Assembly (NCBI GenBank): GCA_963691705.1 | Contig: OY829542.1 | Coordinates: forward strand, 57,019,002 to 57,083,001 | DNA length: 64,000 nt | DNA from: Viola odorata | Taxonomy: Eukaryota; Streptophyta; Magnoliopsida; Malpighiales; Violaceae | Direction: 5' to 3' | Shown here: positions 24,780 through 37,138 of the stretch, one piece after another | Numbering within the stretch: the first letter of the stretch is position 1 | How the letters are laid out: each line of letters begins with the position of its first letter | Notes under the pieces: model-generated | The model's database searches: none | Told to the model about the DNA's origin: nothing | The model's input: only the letters and a program-made list of their open reading frames with translations | Program-made: the position numbers and the translations under genes

Positions 24780-25005
24780 ATTTAATAGGTAGGTTAATTA
24801 ATTTAATAGATAGGTTAATTAATTAAATAAATAAATTAATTAAAATGTTTAAAAGTCTATTACGTTTAAAAGTCTATTACAATCAAATAACTTAATAGGT
24901 AGGTTAATTAATTTAATAGGTAAGTTAATTAATTAAAATATTTAAAAGTCTATTACACCTTTAAATTTTTTAATAATTTAAGGGTATAATAGACTTTTAA
25001 AGAAT
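24780..25005. repeat. Tandem and palindromic AT repeats
   Basis: The phrase TTAATAGGTAGGTTAATTAA and close variants occur four times between about 24784 and 24935. AAAAGTCTATTAC occurs three times. The last copy pairs with an inverted one (GTATAATAGACTTTTAAA) at about 24985-25000, giving a hairpin with a short loop. Confidence 0.7.
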
Positions 25006-25590
25006 AAGACCCTTCGTGATTTTTATTTAGATAAAAAGAACCTTACTCTGGAGCAATAGTTACTCCGGTACTGTACTATTACCCCAAATATATATGGTGT
25101 GTACGAGAGATTGTTTTTTGACTTTTTTTTTTGTTGTTGTTTAGGTAGTTGTATAAGTGATTTTTATGATGAGTATAAACATTTTTTACCAATTTTTTTC
25201 TCTAATTTATTAATTTAAGTTTGTAAACATTCGATTATACTTATAGTATTACGTATAAGCCATTGAAATTTAGTAAAATTGGTCATTTATATAGACGAAT
25301 CCAATAGATCTAAATATGAACGATATATATTTAAGTGATGAGTTTTTGAATAAATTAATATATATTAGTATATTATTCATATTTTAACACATTCGTTAAT
25401 ATATAAAATTTATTACTCCCTTCGAATAAAATTAATTGACGTTTTGGAAATGCACGCGGATTAAAATTTAATATTATCTAGAGGGATTAATATGTATTAA
25501 TATTACATATTATGTTATTAATTATTATTCTAATATCATAGATTAAACTTTATATACTCCCACTAATTAACGGAAGTACAAGTCTAAAAG

Positions 25591-27347
25591 GTAGATCTAT
25601 CAATTCTCAAATGGCGACAGAGAAGAACTATAATGGGATTCTCCTGTTCCTCCGCTCCTCGGCCTCCTCTCGTATACTGCAAGCAATGATGAAATTGTGG
25701 ATTGTTGATCTCTGAGCGAGCGGCCAGGATGAGAAGTGAGAACAATGACATCCTTTTTGTAACCGGCGCCTTTCTTGGCCCTTAAAATCGGGGAAGGGAC
25801 GGACCCGCTCCCCTTCTGTCTCCTCGGAACTTATTTTGTACTACTTTTTAAAAAAGTTAAAAAAAAAAATTTAGACATCCAACATTTAAGGATCTTTATA
25901 TTTCGACATCAAACTTTAATCTCCGATTAAATAAGTTAAATATTACTAAGTGGTTAAAATTTTTTAACCTCTAAATATTGAGTTGCAAAATGTCACCTAA
26001 CTTTTGGTATTTTTATCCAGGATAGCACTCAATTTTTCCTTTGTTATTCACATACGCTCCCTCTTCCTCTCTCTCTCCAATCTCCGATTCCAATTCCAGT
26101 TATCTCTCTCCCTCTCCATCTACAGCATTCCAGAAAGTAAAAAATGGTTTTCCTTATTTTGGATTACCAGCTAGGCATGAATGAATGATTTGTCTCGAAC
26201 AGTAATTGTTCATTCCGTATAAAAAGGGAAAGAAAGAGGAGAGCGTCTTTTGCAGTGTTTGGGCAGAGTGGAGTGGAGTGGACATTATTGTAATAGAGAA
26301 TTCATATTCCTATCTAATTACTAACAAGGAGTCGCCGCCGTCGCCGCCGCCCACCCATTTCCGTCTTCTTTTTTCCTTTTCACTAATTATTAAGGTCTGT
26401 TCTGTTCCTCTACATCTTCATCTTTTAATTTCCTAATTATTAAAACTTAAGATTATTATCTTCATCTTTTAATTTTCTAACTAAGCTTAAACAAATCAGC
26501 ACTCACAGTCATCATTGCGAACAAAAGAGAGAGAATGTACAGTGATTAGCATTGCTGCTTTTGTCAATGCCACAGTTTCAGTCTTCACGGTTTCTGATTT
26601 CCAATTTTTTCTTTTTCCTTTCCACTACCAATCCAGAAAGCTTCTTTAACGAATCTGCTTTTCAAATCTCATTTTATCTGTAAAATAACTCTGTTCTTAG
26701 TCAATCGTTATCGTACCATGATTCACCCTTTTCGATTCCTTTTTGAAGCTTAAACACTAGAGTGCACTACCTCAACTCACGCAACAATTTGCTCCTCTCT
26801 TTCTCTTTTTTCTTTTCACTTTTTTTCTGGATTTAGAACTTGGAGTTGGATTGGAGCTGATTCTGGTGTCAACAACTCCAACTCCGACTCCGACTCCAAT
26901 CAATCGGCGTTAACAGTTGACTAGAGATCCAATAAGATGCCTCTGCGCCTGGATGGAAATCTTTTTTGATTAATAAAGATAAGATGGAATTTTATAAATT
27001 GTTTGAATTTCTTTATTGAATGCAGTATTATTTATTATTGTAACAGATCCACCACGGCTCATCGAGATTTATTTCTTCTCGTTCCATGTCATTAAATTAA
27101 TGGAAAAATGGAAAAGAACAAAAAAACTTTATCATGGAAACTTCCTCTATTTCCGCTTCATGTCTTGTGTGGTGGTTTGTTTTCTTTTGAAAAAGGAAAT
27201 GAGAAGAGTCAAAATCTTGTAGTACACCTTTTTCTTGTTTTCTTCTGGGCAAATGTGAAAAACAATTACACTAAATAACAATGGATTTTGGTGTTTGTTG
27301 ATGCAGGCTCCAGCTTCTTGATTAATTAAAGTAATAAAAAAGAGAAG
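25591..27347 (+). other. Upstream region and probable spliced 5' leader of the RopGEF gene
   Basis: From about 25600 the base composition becomes less AT-rich. A 34-codon ORF (25611-25715, starting MATEKNYNGILLF) is the only frame near there and matches nothing I know. CT-rich tracts near 26060-26110 and an AG acceptor (GATGCAG) at 27300-27306, just before the coding ATG, suggest a 5' UTR exon and intron, as is common for plant signalling genes. The donor may be near 26392, but this is not certain. Confidence 0.4.
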
Positions 27348-30300
27348 ATGATGATGAGAAGAATAGCTTGCTGCACTCGGGAAAGAGAGATTAGCCTCGA
27401 CTTTGATGAACAAGAGAGTAAGATTTCCACTGGCTCCTCCTTATTCAATAGTATCTTTTTTTTATTAAAATTAAATATTTGTTAGTATTATAAGCATCTG
27501 CCTTGAATCCTCCTGATACGTGCCAGTTTCATCAGTGTTAAGTGTTTACTGTTTGTGGTGCACTTAATTGACTTTACCTACCAGGCTACCACACCACATG
27601 GACTGAAACTTTTAAGTATTTGAAAACTATAAATGCCCATATGGTCAGAGACTCAGAGTTATCAGGAACATGAACCATTTTGTTTAACATATCCTTCAAT
27701 CAAAGTTAAAAGTTGCTGGGTTTTTTTTTCTTTCCTTTGTTTGGCTTGTGGTAGTAGACTAGTTGTGCTTCCACAATCTCTCCTCTTTTTCACAGTCTTG
27801 GTTAAACTGGAAGAAATGAAGGGTTAGGGTTTGATCATTGATGTGCCTCTTCAAGCCATTTAATGTGATGAGCCAATGGGCATGAACATAACATTCTTAG
27901 GTGGTGCTTCCATTTAATTCATTTCAATGTTGGAGCAGAAAATTTATGTCTCTTGAGCAGAGGAGTAATGTTGTTGTCCCCCACTACACTTGGACCCTAC
28001 ACATCCCATGTTCAAAATTTCCACCATTTTTTCATGCATAGATAGATAGGCTTTTAATAGTATTTTGTTTTATTCATACCCATGAGCCTCCACCGACTCA
28101 AACACATTATTTCGAGGCATGAGGCTTATGCACTCTGCCACGAATTGTAACCCATCTGTCATTGGCATTAGTTATAATTATCCAGCACTATTTGTTACCC
28201 TAACAGATGAGAAACTGCAGACTTGTATACTCCTACTATTTTTCGCCATATCCCTCTTCTAGTCTAAAGTCTTCGTGGAGTAGTGCCAATTATAATCATA
28301 ATTATGATTATAATTAAACTATAATATATGACCCCTGAAATCAAGATTTTCATGGCCATCCTTGATTATGATTGGTTGTAAGGTTAGGTAGGTTTTTGAC
28401 TCACAATGTGTTTGAAAACACCTCTGTAATTTGAAGAAAAAACTCCTCATTAATAACTGTTCAATGCTAAAATCCAGATCCTTTTGGTCAGAAGATGGGT
28501 AGGTTTGAAGTTTGAAAAAAGTGTGTATTGTCATGTACTAAAATGTAATGTTCGTACTTGATAGTCCAAACAAACCAAACTCCGAGTAATAAATTGGTCC
28601 CCATACATAGTAGCCACATGGGGATGTTTTTCCATGATTTTAACGTTCTGGCTCTTTGTATTTAAAATTTAGTTGGATGCAGAATATTCCATTAGGGTGC
28701 AAATTAATCTTGATTTTCCTTGTTTTTTACTAGTTGTTTACTTGAGAACTAGAAAAAATTTAAAAACAGTGATAGAAATTCTAGTAAAAGAGACACCACA
28801 CCACTCTAAATGAATATGCATGTTTTTCATATCCTTCGTCTGTAATTTTGTTTTTAGCTTGTCATCTGTTGCCGCATCGGCTGTTAATTGCTCGCCTCAT
28901 TTCCAACTTTATGCTTGACTCTTTCCTATATGATTTCTAATTGGATATTGCAGGGATAATGACATATAATGGCCTTGAGAGTTGCATTATAAACAATCAG
29001 TCTTATGAAAATGAAAGTGGGACGAGCAGAGGCGATGGGTGTTTGAGCGAGTCTTTTGATGATGGCTACTCAAGCTGTTCTTCTAGCAAAGATGCTTTTG
29101 GATCATTTTCTTCTAAATGGTTGCCAACAAAGAGAGATGATCAATGTTCGGATGATTGGGAACTCAAACAGAGCCCCCAGCACTTTTATGCCAAAGATAA
29201 TCCCGGCTATGCCCGCCAGTCTTCAGATGTACAGGAAATGAAGGAAAAGTTTGCTAAGCTATTGTTGGGTGAAGATATCACGGGAGGCACTGAAGGTGTC
29301 ACCACGGCTTTGGCATTATCCAATGCTATAGCGAATCTTGCAGGTACAATTTTATCCTCCCTTTGAATGTGGGTAAAGGAATAAGTTTCAGCACAAGAAC
29401 CTTTAATGATGAGGATCAAGATGATACCTAGCTTGGTTATAAAGTTCGTTGTCGATGGGGCTGCAGAAGCTAAGACATGACATGCTTGAATTCACTTCTT
29501 AGAACGGATAATATGATAGATGAAAATAGGTTAGGAAGAATAAAAGAGATCACTCTACATTAGAGGGAAAGAATTATAGAATGGCAGAGAAATCCCCATA
29601 CTGGAGGGACGACAGAATCAAAAGTGGTCAACAGAAGAAGCTCACTCTGAATGATTTCTGTTACTTATCAAGCGTGCCTAAAACACATTGTAGGCTTACT
29701 TATATAGACACCAAAACTAATAGAACCTCAATGAAAATTGAGAAGGAAAATGAAAGATGAAGCTTAGTTCCTATACTTTTTGGTCCTCCAATAATGTGTT
29801 TAAAAAGCATATGCAACTACTAGTGTGCTAGGAGTTTCCTCAGTTTTAGATTTCATCGCATTCCCCTTTTTTCTTTAATTAACCCTTAAAATGCTTTGAA
29901 TTGGATTTGTAGCATCGGTTTTTGGGGAACTGTGGAAACTGGAGCCGTTAGCTGAAGATAGAAAGAACAAATGGCGAAGAGAAATGGATTGGTTGCTCTC
30001 TCCTACTAACTATATGGTTGAATTGGTTCCTGCTAAGCAAAATGGGTCGAATGGCAGGACCTTGGAGGTTATTGTTTATTTGCGTTTGGCTCTGTAAAAG
30101 AAAACTATTTGTCTATATAATATGGTTAGAGTATGATTTGCCGTTGATATTGAAGCAGATAATGACCCCAAAAGCTCGTGAAGACATCCATGTGAATCTT
30201 CCAGCACTTCAGAAGTTGGACTCAATGCTCATTGTAGGTGATCGCTTCTGTTCTATGATTCACATGCACGAAGTGGTCATTGTATCCATGTTTATGAGTC

Positions 30301-31371
30301 TATTCATCAGTTGTTATGTGACATTCATTTTTACATGTTTGACAGGATATACTGGATTCAATGGTGAATACTGAGTTTTGGTACACGGAAGGAGGGAGCA
30401 GGGCAGAAGGAAGGTGCCAGAGTACAAAGCAGAGCAAGAGATGGTGGCTTCCACTGCCACAGGTACCCACCACAGGGCTTTCTGACAAAGAAAGAAAGAG
30501 ATTACTCTATCAGAAAAAGGTGGTGTACCAAGTTCTTAAGGCTGCCAAATCCATCAATGGAAGTATTTTGCTAGAAATGCCTGTGCCAACCATTATCAGG
30601 GATGCAGTCCCCAAAGTAAGCTTTTGAGACTAATTTGATTAATTGCAGATAGGATAAGTTTCAGATTAGGCTTTTGATCTCGCTTCTAGCATTTAATACA
30701 ACCAATGAGTTTGTTGTCCGTATTTACAGTCTGGAAAGGCAAACCTCGGGGAGGAACTGCACAAGGTCTTGACTGCAGAATCGAGTACATCTGAAAAAAT
30801 GGTCAATCAACTTAATTTAAAATCTGAACATGGTGCGCTGGAGGCCATTAATAAACTGGAAGCTGCTGTATTTGCATGGAAAGAGAGGATTTTGACTCAA
30901 ATTAGTGGTAAATCTCCGAAACGAACATCATGGTCCTTTGCTAAGGACCCATTGTCAGAGCTTGACAGGGTGGAGTCACTATTAGACAGAGCAGAAGCCC
31001 TACTGCAACATCTCAAGACCAGCTATCCGAACCTTCCTCATACATTTATTGATGCTACAAAAGTCCAATATGGCAAGGTGAGTTTAACAGCTTAATTATA
31101 ATATTAGATAATTTTCAGCCAAGTATTTATAATTGCCAATCTTTCCTGGTGTCTTGTGAAGCTAGTGAATAACTGTGGTGGTTGTTAATCTATGATATAG
31201 GATGTTGGACATTCAATTTTGGAAGCATATTCCCGGGTTCTTGGAAACTTGGCCTCTAGCATATTGTCAAGGATAGAAGATATAGTGCAGGAGGATGCTT
31301 TGATGAATCCTGATTCTCCTGCCGCAACTTCCTGCTGCAGCCCCGGTCCCCGATTAAATGTATCAAGTTAG
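27348..31371 (+). CDS. ROPGEF14: PRONE-domain Rop guanine nucleotide exchange factor, RopGEF14-like
   Basis: Activates plant ROP/RAC small GTPases by GDP release at the plasma membrane, downstream of receptor kinases. Seven exons: 27348-27417, 28954-29343, 29913-30067, 30159-30233, 30346-30615, 30730-31077 and 31201-31371. All are GT-AG and sum to 1,479 nt, giving 492 residues. The N-terminus ([20 protein letters not shown], then [12 protein letters not shown] and a Ser-rich stretch) matches RopGEF14 rather than the other RopGEFs. The PRONE domain starts near residue 116 ([14 protein letters not shown]) and runs to about 475. It includes [20 protein letters not shown], the essential double Trp at 263-264 (KRWWLPLP) and the C3 region up to [20 protein letters not shown]. 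The tail is short ([12 protein letters not shown]), as in the family. Three ATGs lie in a row and I took the first. Confidence 0.95.
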
Positions 31372-32274
31372 AACATGCAGGTACACGCTTCATTCTTAAT
31401 CAGACTAGCCTGCAGCTGAAGGATGGCAAATACCATGGTGGATCGGTATGACTATAGTTACCATTCTGATCACTTGGATTTTTGCTACAGTGTCAGTGAA
31501 AGTGAAATGGGTTCGAAATTGCAACACCGAGTTGAATTCGGGTGCGGACTGCGGAGAGGTTTGTACAGTTGTCTCGTGGAGTGGAAATAACTCCATGACG
31601 ATAGTAGTGGCCTCCTTAGACAGCAGGTTTTGTAAAGGAAATGATGTTTCTTGCATGGTGGCATATGTTTTGTTGAGGAGAATGAGATGAAAATGACTTG
31701 TGGTTTTGGTTGCTTAGTTCTTGCTGAATTGCCAAACCCACCATATTTTTATAATCTATACTCATCATTGCCATAAACCAAAAAGTTAAATGGTAAAAAA
31801 GAAATCCTTTTTTAAAATTTTTTTTAACAAAATTAATTTCCAAAAATTGGTTTTCAGGAATAGTATATTGCTCAAGCATTTTAGGTTACAGAAATTAAAA
31901 AAAATATATCAATAATTCACGATGAGAACGATTCAACAAATTTGATATTCGATTTCATAAAAAAAATCTCTCTCTCCTCTTATTCATTCTTTTTTTTATT
32001 CGTTGGTATATATTTGTGATAATAAAAGGAAGCATGAATCAAATTTTGTCATCCATTCAGGTTCCATTTTGACATTTCTTTTTTTTAATTAATAAAAGAA
32101 CATGAAAGGAAAGGAAAGGGGAAAATGGAAAAGGAAAAATGACAGCAGACGAGATGAAGGTGGCGAGGAAGAGAGAGGAGGAAAAAGAGGAGAAATTTGA
32201 TTTTTTATTAGATGGTAGTCATATTATTTTTTTAAAATTTGATCCCTATTAAAGTATTTCAACGAAGAAAAAAA
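31372..32274. other. RopGEF 3' flank
   Basis: Probably the 3' UTR to about 31750, then AT-rich spacer. Frames on both strands at 31405-31879 overlap each other and have no domain. No gene seen. Confidence 0.5.
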
Positions 32275-32470
32275 TACTTTCTCCGTCCTTAAATAAATGA
32301 TTGACTATCAAGGCACTTTTCTTTATCCTTTAAATAATTGTCATTTTTATCATTTTCAATGTATCAATTGAGAATAATTGGCTAAACATCCGGTGAAAAT
32401 ATCAATCAATCATTTCCTTAATTCCCGTGAAAGTAGCTTGGACGTCATTTATTTAAAAACGGATGGAGTA
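32275..32470. mobile_element. Stowaway-type MITE (Tc1/mariner-like)
   Basis: 196 bp flanked by TA. The left end reads TACTTTCTCCGTCCTTAAAT and the inverted right end reads TACTCCATCCGTTTTTAAAT; both arms continue with AAATGA. The CTCC.TCCGT terminal signature is typical of plant Stowaway elements. It lies in the spacer between RopGEF and ALKBH8, about 500 bp upstream of the ALKBH8 start. Confidence 0.75.
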
Positions 32471-32971
32471 TTAGTGTCCACTGAAAAGCGAGCACAATGC
32501 TAACCTACCTATGAAATGGGCATGTTAGCAAAACTCAATATTTAATGTCATTAATTAAATCAAATCCAATTTAACTTTGATTGAATTTCTAAGTATTTAT
32601 ATTTCATTCTCTCGTTCTATATTTTAAAACCTTAGTATTTATAGAATATAAGTGATACCATTGTTTTTATTACAACATACTTAAAGAGCTCCTTTCTTTA
32701 CCTTAGAATTTTTTTTTTCTTTTATAAAGTACATCAAAAATCATATACCTATATTCTCTTTAATTTCTTAATTAAGTATTTTTGTCAAAACCTCTACATA
32801 TATAAGATTTAGGGTTATGCAAAACATTCGTAACCCTAAATATGTAATAAGAAAGAGAAGAAAATGATGTTAGGGGCGAGAGTGCAATGAAAAAATTATT
32901 GGTGATGTATTTGATAGATAAAAGAAAGTTGGTGGTAAAAGAATTGAACTTGTTAGTTTTGGAGGAAGGGT

Positions 32972-35623
32972 ATGGATGTGCCAAGTTTTACGAGACCCAA
33001 ATCCAAATGTAGAGGAGTGAACGAGGAGGCGAATGCTCCGATGCCGACTCCGACTTCCAACCTTTACGTGGCCAATTGTGGCCCTACCGTTGGACTTTCA
33101 TACGACACCATCGCGTCGGTGTTCGGCCGATTTGGGGATGTTGAAGGAGTCTACGCCGCCGATGACAGCGGCGCTCGCGTCGTTGTTTCTTATTCCCAAC
33201 TCACCTCTGCTCAGGCTGCTTTCCAAGCCCTCAATGGACTCCCCTGCCCCGATCTTGCTGGACGCTTTCTGCACATTCGCTACTCAGTGCTTCGACCTAC
33301 TTCTCAGGTTTTGATTAATTCAGTTCTCCCGTCATTCCATCCTCTCATTCCCTTCCTTCTTTACTGTTGTCTGTTGTCTATTAATGTTGATTGATTTTCA
33401 TTGTTTAGAATCAGTTCAAGAAGGACTCGGTTCCGGTTTCATTGGTGGCTTCAGAATTAAACATTCCAGGACTTCACTTGTTGCTTGACTTTGTCAGTGC
33501 CGAAGAAGAACAGGTTCATTGTTAGTCCTTTCTGGTTTTTTATCCATTTGCGCTGTGGATTCCTATAGAACTTCTTGTTCCATTTTCATTTTTAGCTCTA
33601 CATAAAAGACTTCAATGCAACCCTCAGTCTTTACTTTTGTAATCTTTCTTTATCAGGCATTGCTCGCGGCAGTTGATGATAGCCCTTGGAAAAATCTTGC
33701 TAAAAGAAGGGTCCAGCATTATGGATATGAATTCTGTTATCAGGTTGTTACTTATTCCTGTACTAACTGCTCCTCTCCAGCAATTGATAAGTTTTACATG
33801 ATGCCAATCTTGTTCTGTCCTAACGTTTTCTATGCATAAAGATGACATTAACGAAGCTTCAAACAATTCCAAAGATACACTTAAGCTCTAAGAACTTTGT
33901 TTCTCCTGGCTCATTAGTTTTCTTCATCTCTCTGGTACAGACTAGGAATGTTAATACAAGGAAGCAACTGGGTGAACTTCCATCCTTTGTTTCTCCCATA
34001 CTAGAAAGGATCTCACTGTTTCCTGCCCTTCACGATTCTGCAAATATAGCATTAGACCAACTTACGGTATGCTGTTATATTCTTCCCTGCCATTTATTTA
34101 TTTTTATTGCAGTCCTGTTTAATTCAAGTGATAGTAAAGGTATGTTACCTATGATTATTGGAGAGGTTAGTTGCTATAAGCAGAATTACCTATACCTTGA
34201 TCTCTATGTAATGGTTCTAATAATGAAAAGAGATTTTCTATTTATTTTGTGTGTTTTTTAAGGCTGAAGATCGGCGATTCTATTACAGGTGAACGAGTAT
34301 CCGCCTGGGGTAGGCTTGTCCCCACACATAGATACCCATTCTGCTTTTGAGGGGTTGATTTTTAGCCTTTCATTAGCAGGGCCTTGCATTATGGAGTTCA
34401 GGAGATATCCTGACGGTTCATGCTTTCCTAAAGTTTCTGCTAATAGTGACATGAAAGCTGAGAATCCTGATAGCCGCTCAAGTTTTGATAGAAAGTCTAT
34501 CTATCTTCCTCCTAGGTCCATGCTTCTGTTATCTGGGGAAGCACGTTATGCTTGGCATCATTACATTCCGCACCACAAGGTATATAATTTTGAAATCTAA
34601 TTTTTATTGTCGGTTCTCTCTCTAGGTTTATTCTTCCATTCCCAGGCAACGTAGAACCAGTTGAGAATTTGGAGAACCTAGTCTCAATTCTGTGATCTGA
34701 TCAGTTCATAACAGTAACTCTCTACCTTGAATGCCTAGCTCTAGCAGGAGAAGCACTGGAAATGTTAAAGTTTTATATGTATGTTTTATTGTATGCATCT
34801 ATTTTTGGGTAGAGGTCTATCTAATTTGATTGTATAGATTTCATCTTTGGACTCTTTGCTCGTTGGATACCAGCTATTGGTTTAATTGACTAAAACAGCA
34901 TGTTCCTCCCAATTTCTTTTAGAGATAGCCAGTTGCTTTGGTTCCAGTGCTATTTTCCATTATGTTTTGTTTTTAGATGTATCAGGCACTTTTTATCCAT
35001 AACTAAAATTATCCTGGATGTGTAAATGAGAATCTCATCTAAAGTTGTCCTTTCAAAGACCTACTCAAATCCCTTCCCAAGAAAAAAAAAAAAAACAAAA
35101 CAAAAGACCTAGGGGTGAAATGAAATTAGATTTGAAGAATATGAAGCTAAAATTGAAAAAAAAACATGTTATGAATTCTGAGATCTGTATGCATGTATCT
35201 GTTCATAAGCATGATTAGTTATCCTTACTTAAGAAGGTTTGTCCATGCATGTGTTACAGGTTGATATCGTGAATGATAGTGTGGTCAGGAGACATTCTAG
35301 AAGGGTTTCTTTTACACTTCGTAAGGTTTGTTTGCTTCAAATACTTTAGCTGCTCCACCAGTTTAACTATTTTAAGGTTTACTAGGAGATGGACTTGTAT
35401 GCATGAAAAATGGCTTTGCTGAATGGCCTGGTAGATCAATTCTGGGGAAAATGGCCGCTTCTGGTTCTACTTATTTCATGGGAAGAATTGATACCATCTC
35501 TTCATGATATTTGGAAGCATTTCCAGTTTGTTCTCCCTTTTTGAATGGTTACCTGTCACCTTGCAGGTGCGGAGTGGACCTTGTCAATGTGAATTTTCCC
35601 AGTATTGTGATTCCCAGGGGTAA
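32972..35623 (+). CDS. ALKBH8: RRM + AlkB-type dioxygenase, ALKBH8 homolog
   Basis: Fe(II)/2-oxoglutarate oxygenase that in plants hydroxylates the wobble-uridine methyl ester (mcm5U) of tRNA-Gly. Seven exons: 32972-33307, 33409-33513, 33657-33743, 33941-34066, 34289-34579, 35260-35325 and 35567-35623. All are GT-AG and sum to 1,068 nt, giving 355 residues. Residues 30-107 form an RRM (NLYVANCGPTVGLSYDTIAS, HIRYSVL). The AlkB core includes VNEYPPGVGLSPHIDTHSAF with the iron ligands His231 and Asp233, YAWHHYIPHHK with the third ligand at about His309, and SRRVSFTLRKVR, which binds 2-oxoglutarate. The C-terminus is a short Cys-rich end (GPCQCEFSQYCDSQG). Unlike animal ALKBH8 there is no methyltransferase domain. 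In plants that activity is a separate TRM9 protein. The start ATG agrees with the conserved RRM. Confidence 0.93.
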
Positions 35624-36718
35624 GAGAGTTCATCGTGGTAATCATTTCATGTTGTAATTGAAGTTCAACACGCTGATTGAACTGTTGTTGATGTCCAATG
35701 ATTGGTGGATCAACGGCAACCATGAGCTGGACTTGAACAGATGACTAATACTGGTTAATTTTGAGGCTAGGTTGCGCACGACTAATTCAATTAGGTAGAT
35801 AAAGGGTTGAGTTAAAATCAGGTGATCCAACTTTATAATTTGTCAATTGGCACAAGTGTAAGGTGGGCAAGCGATATTAGGTTTCATACAAGAGAGAGTA
35901 TATGCTACATTGCTATTTGAAGTTGAAACTTGAAACTGGGCTCTTTCTCTATTCCCCTGCCAACTTGGTTACATGACTGTGTATGCTACCGCCCATTTGG
36001 TTGGTGTAATATTCATTGCCATTGTACTCGGTAGGCGTCATGATATTTGTATACTTTATAGTTTAGAGAGAACTTGAACAGTACCCGAAAGATACCCAGT
36101 TGCTTCTTGTGGATGAATTTAAAGAGAGAGATACCATCAGTGATTAGCCAACTAACCAAGAAGTGCCATGTCCTATATTTCACAGCTACAATGCTTAAAT
36201 TGCCAATTAGGTTGAGGCAATGAACAGTGTCGAAGTTTGGAGATTGTGTTGTCTTTATGTGAGTAAAGAGTTGTGCCTGATGAATTGAATGTCAAGATCA
36301 CGTGGCCAATGGAAATGATGAAACGGACAGCAGTTGTGGGCATATCTTGTCCCTTTGTGTAAAGGATCCACTGTAAAAAGAAAAGGAGAGAAAAGACTAT
36401 GACAGCAAAAAGAAAACATCGCCGTTAACTGCACTACACTGCAAATTAGCTTAGAAGGTCACTTAAAAGTCAACAGAAACTGGTATTTTACCTTTGTTTT
36501 TACTTTTCTTTGATCTTCCCGTTATCTCTCAATTAGTCGGACAAAGAACTAATCTCATTTGAACACGCTTGAATTTTAAAAAATAACTCTTTCGGTATAA
36601 TTTTCGAACTGAAACAACACAATTTCCAGTAGCAGAAACAAAAAAAAGAAACGAGTCTAGTCTGCTTTCAGGAGAGGGAAAAGAATTTGAACAAAAGAAA
36701 AGGGAGTTTATTGGAAAG
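35624..36718. other. ALKBH8 3' flank and spacer
   Basis: Probably the ALKBH8 3' UTR, then spacer. I see no supported gene. A possible TATA-like TATAAT at 36596 lies 120 bp upstream of the small ORF described next. Confidence 0.45.
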
Positions 36719-36883
36719 ATGAGTGGTAATGATATAAGAGACGAGGAAGGCAACCCGATTGTTCTGACAGATGAACATGGTAATCCTGTTTTACTCCGAG
36801 ATCAAAATGGAAACCGCATCAGAATCAGAGGTACAGCCATCAGAATATCCGCAGTGGATGTGGATTTAATCGGGGAACGGTAG
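36719..36883 (+). CDS. 54-residue ORF with three DxxGN repeats (dehydrin Y-segment-like)
   Basis: A short intronless ORF beginning MSGNDIR and ending LIGER. Residues 8-37 are three tandem ten-residue repeats: DEEGNPIVLT, DEHGNPVLLR and DQNGNRIRIR. The pattern D[EQ]xGN[PR] resembles the Y-segment of dehydrins ([VT]D[EQ]YGNP), but the Tyr is replaced and there are no K- or S-segments. The remaining 17 residues have no recognised domain. Codon composition is unlike the AT-rich surroundings. I cannot say whether it is a real microprotein gene, the first exon of a longer gene (a GT occurs at 36833) or a dehydrin relic. Confidence 0.5.
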   Translation: MSGNDIRDEEGNPIVLTDEHGNPVLLRDQNGNRIRIRGTAIRISAVDVDLIGER

Positions 36884-36944
36884 CATGTACCGGACACTCA
36901 ACCACCACCACGGTCCTTTATTTCGTCTGTTATAGAAATGCTAT

Positions 36945-37138
36945 GCTGGGTTTTCTACCCAAAAGGAAAGTTGTTTTGGGCTACATTTTACCTTGCTAAG
37001 AAGAATTTTTTTATGAATTTGATGTCACGTACCCTGTTCTCTGCTGGATTTTTTCCAAAAGGAAAGTTGTTTTTTGGGTACTTTTTACCTTGGTATGAAG
37101 AAATTTATATCCATTTGATGCCACCAACCCAGTTCTCT
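36945..37138 (+). repeat. Two-copy 97-bp tandem duplication
   Basis: Units 36945-37042 and 37043-37138 share GCTGG.TTTT.T.CC.AAAAGGAAAGTTGTTTT and end ACCC.GTTCTCT. They lie just after the 54-residue ORF, probably in its 3' region. The 78-codon frame across them (36938-37174) is a by-product of the duplication. Confidence 0.7.

Larger units (their letters stand above)
22791..25590. other. AT-rich gene-free region with foldbacks and short tandem repeats
   Basis: No gene supported. A frame at 23060-23329 (+) is an AT-rich chance ORF (KIN/INK-rich). The region contains the foldback at 23572-23719 and the tandem and palindromic repeats at 24780-25005, listed separately. Confidence 0.6.

Noticed and set aside
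22791..25590. CRISPR-like or satellite array
   Set aside because: The repeats are few, irregular and AT-rich, and the sequence is a plant nuclear genome; they do not form an array with unique spacers.
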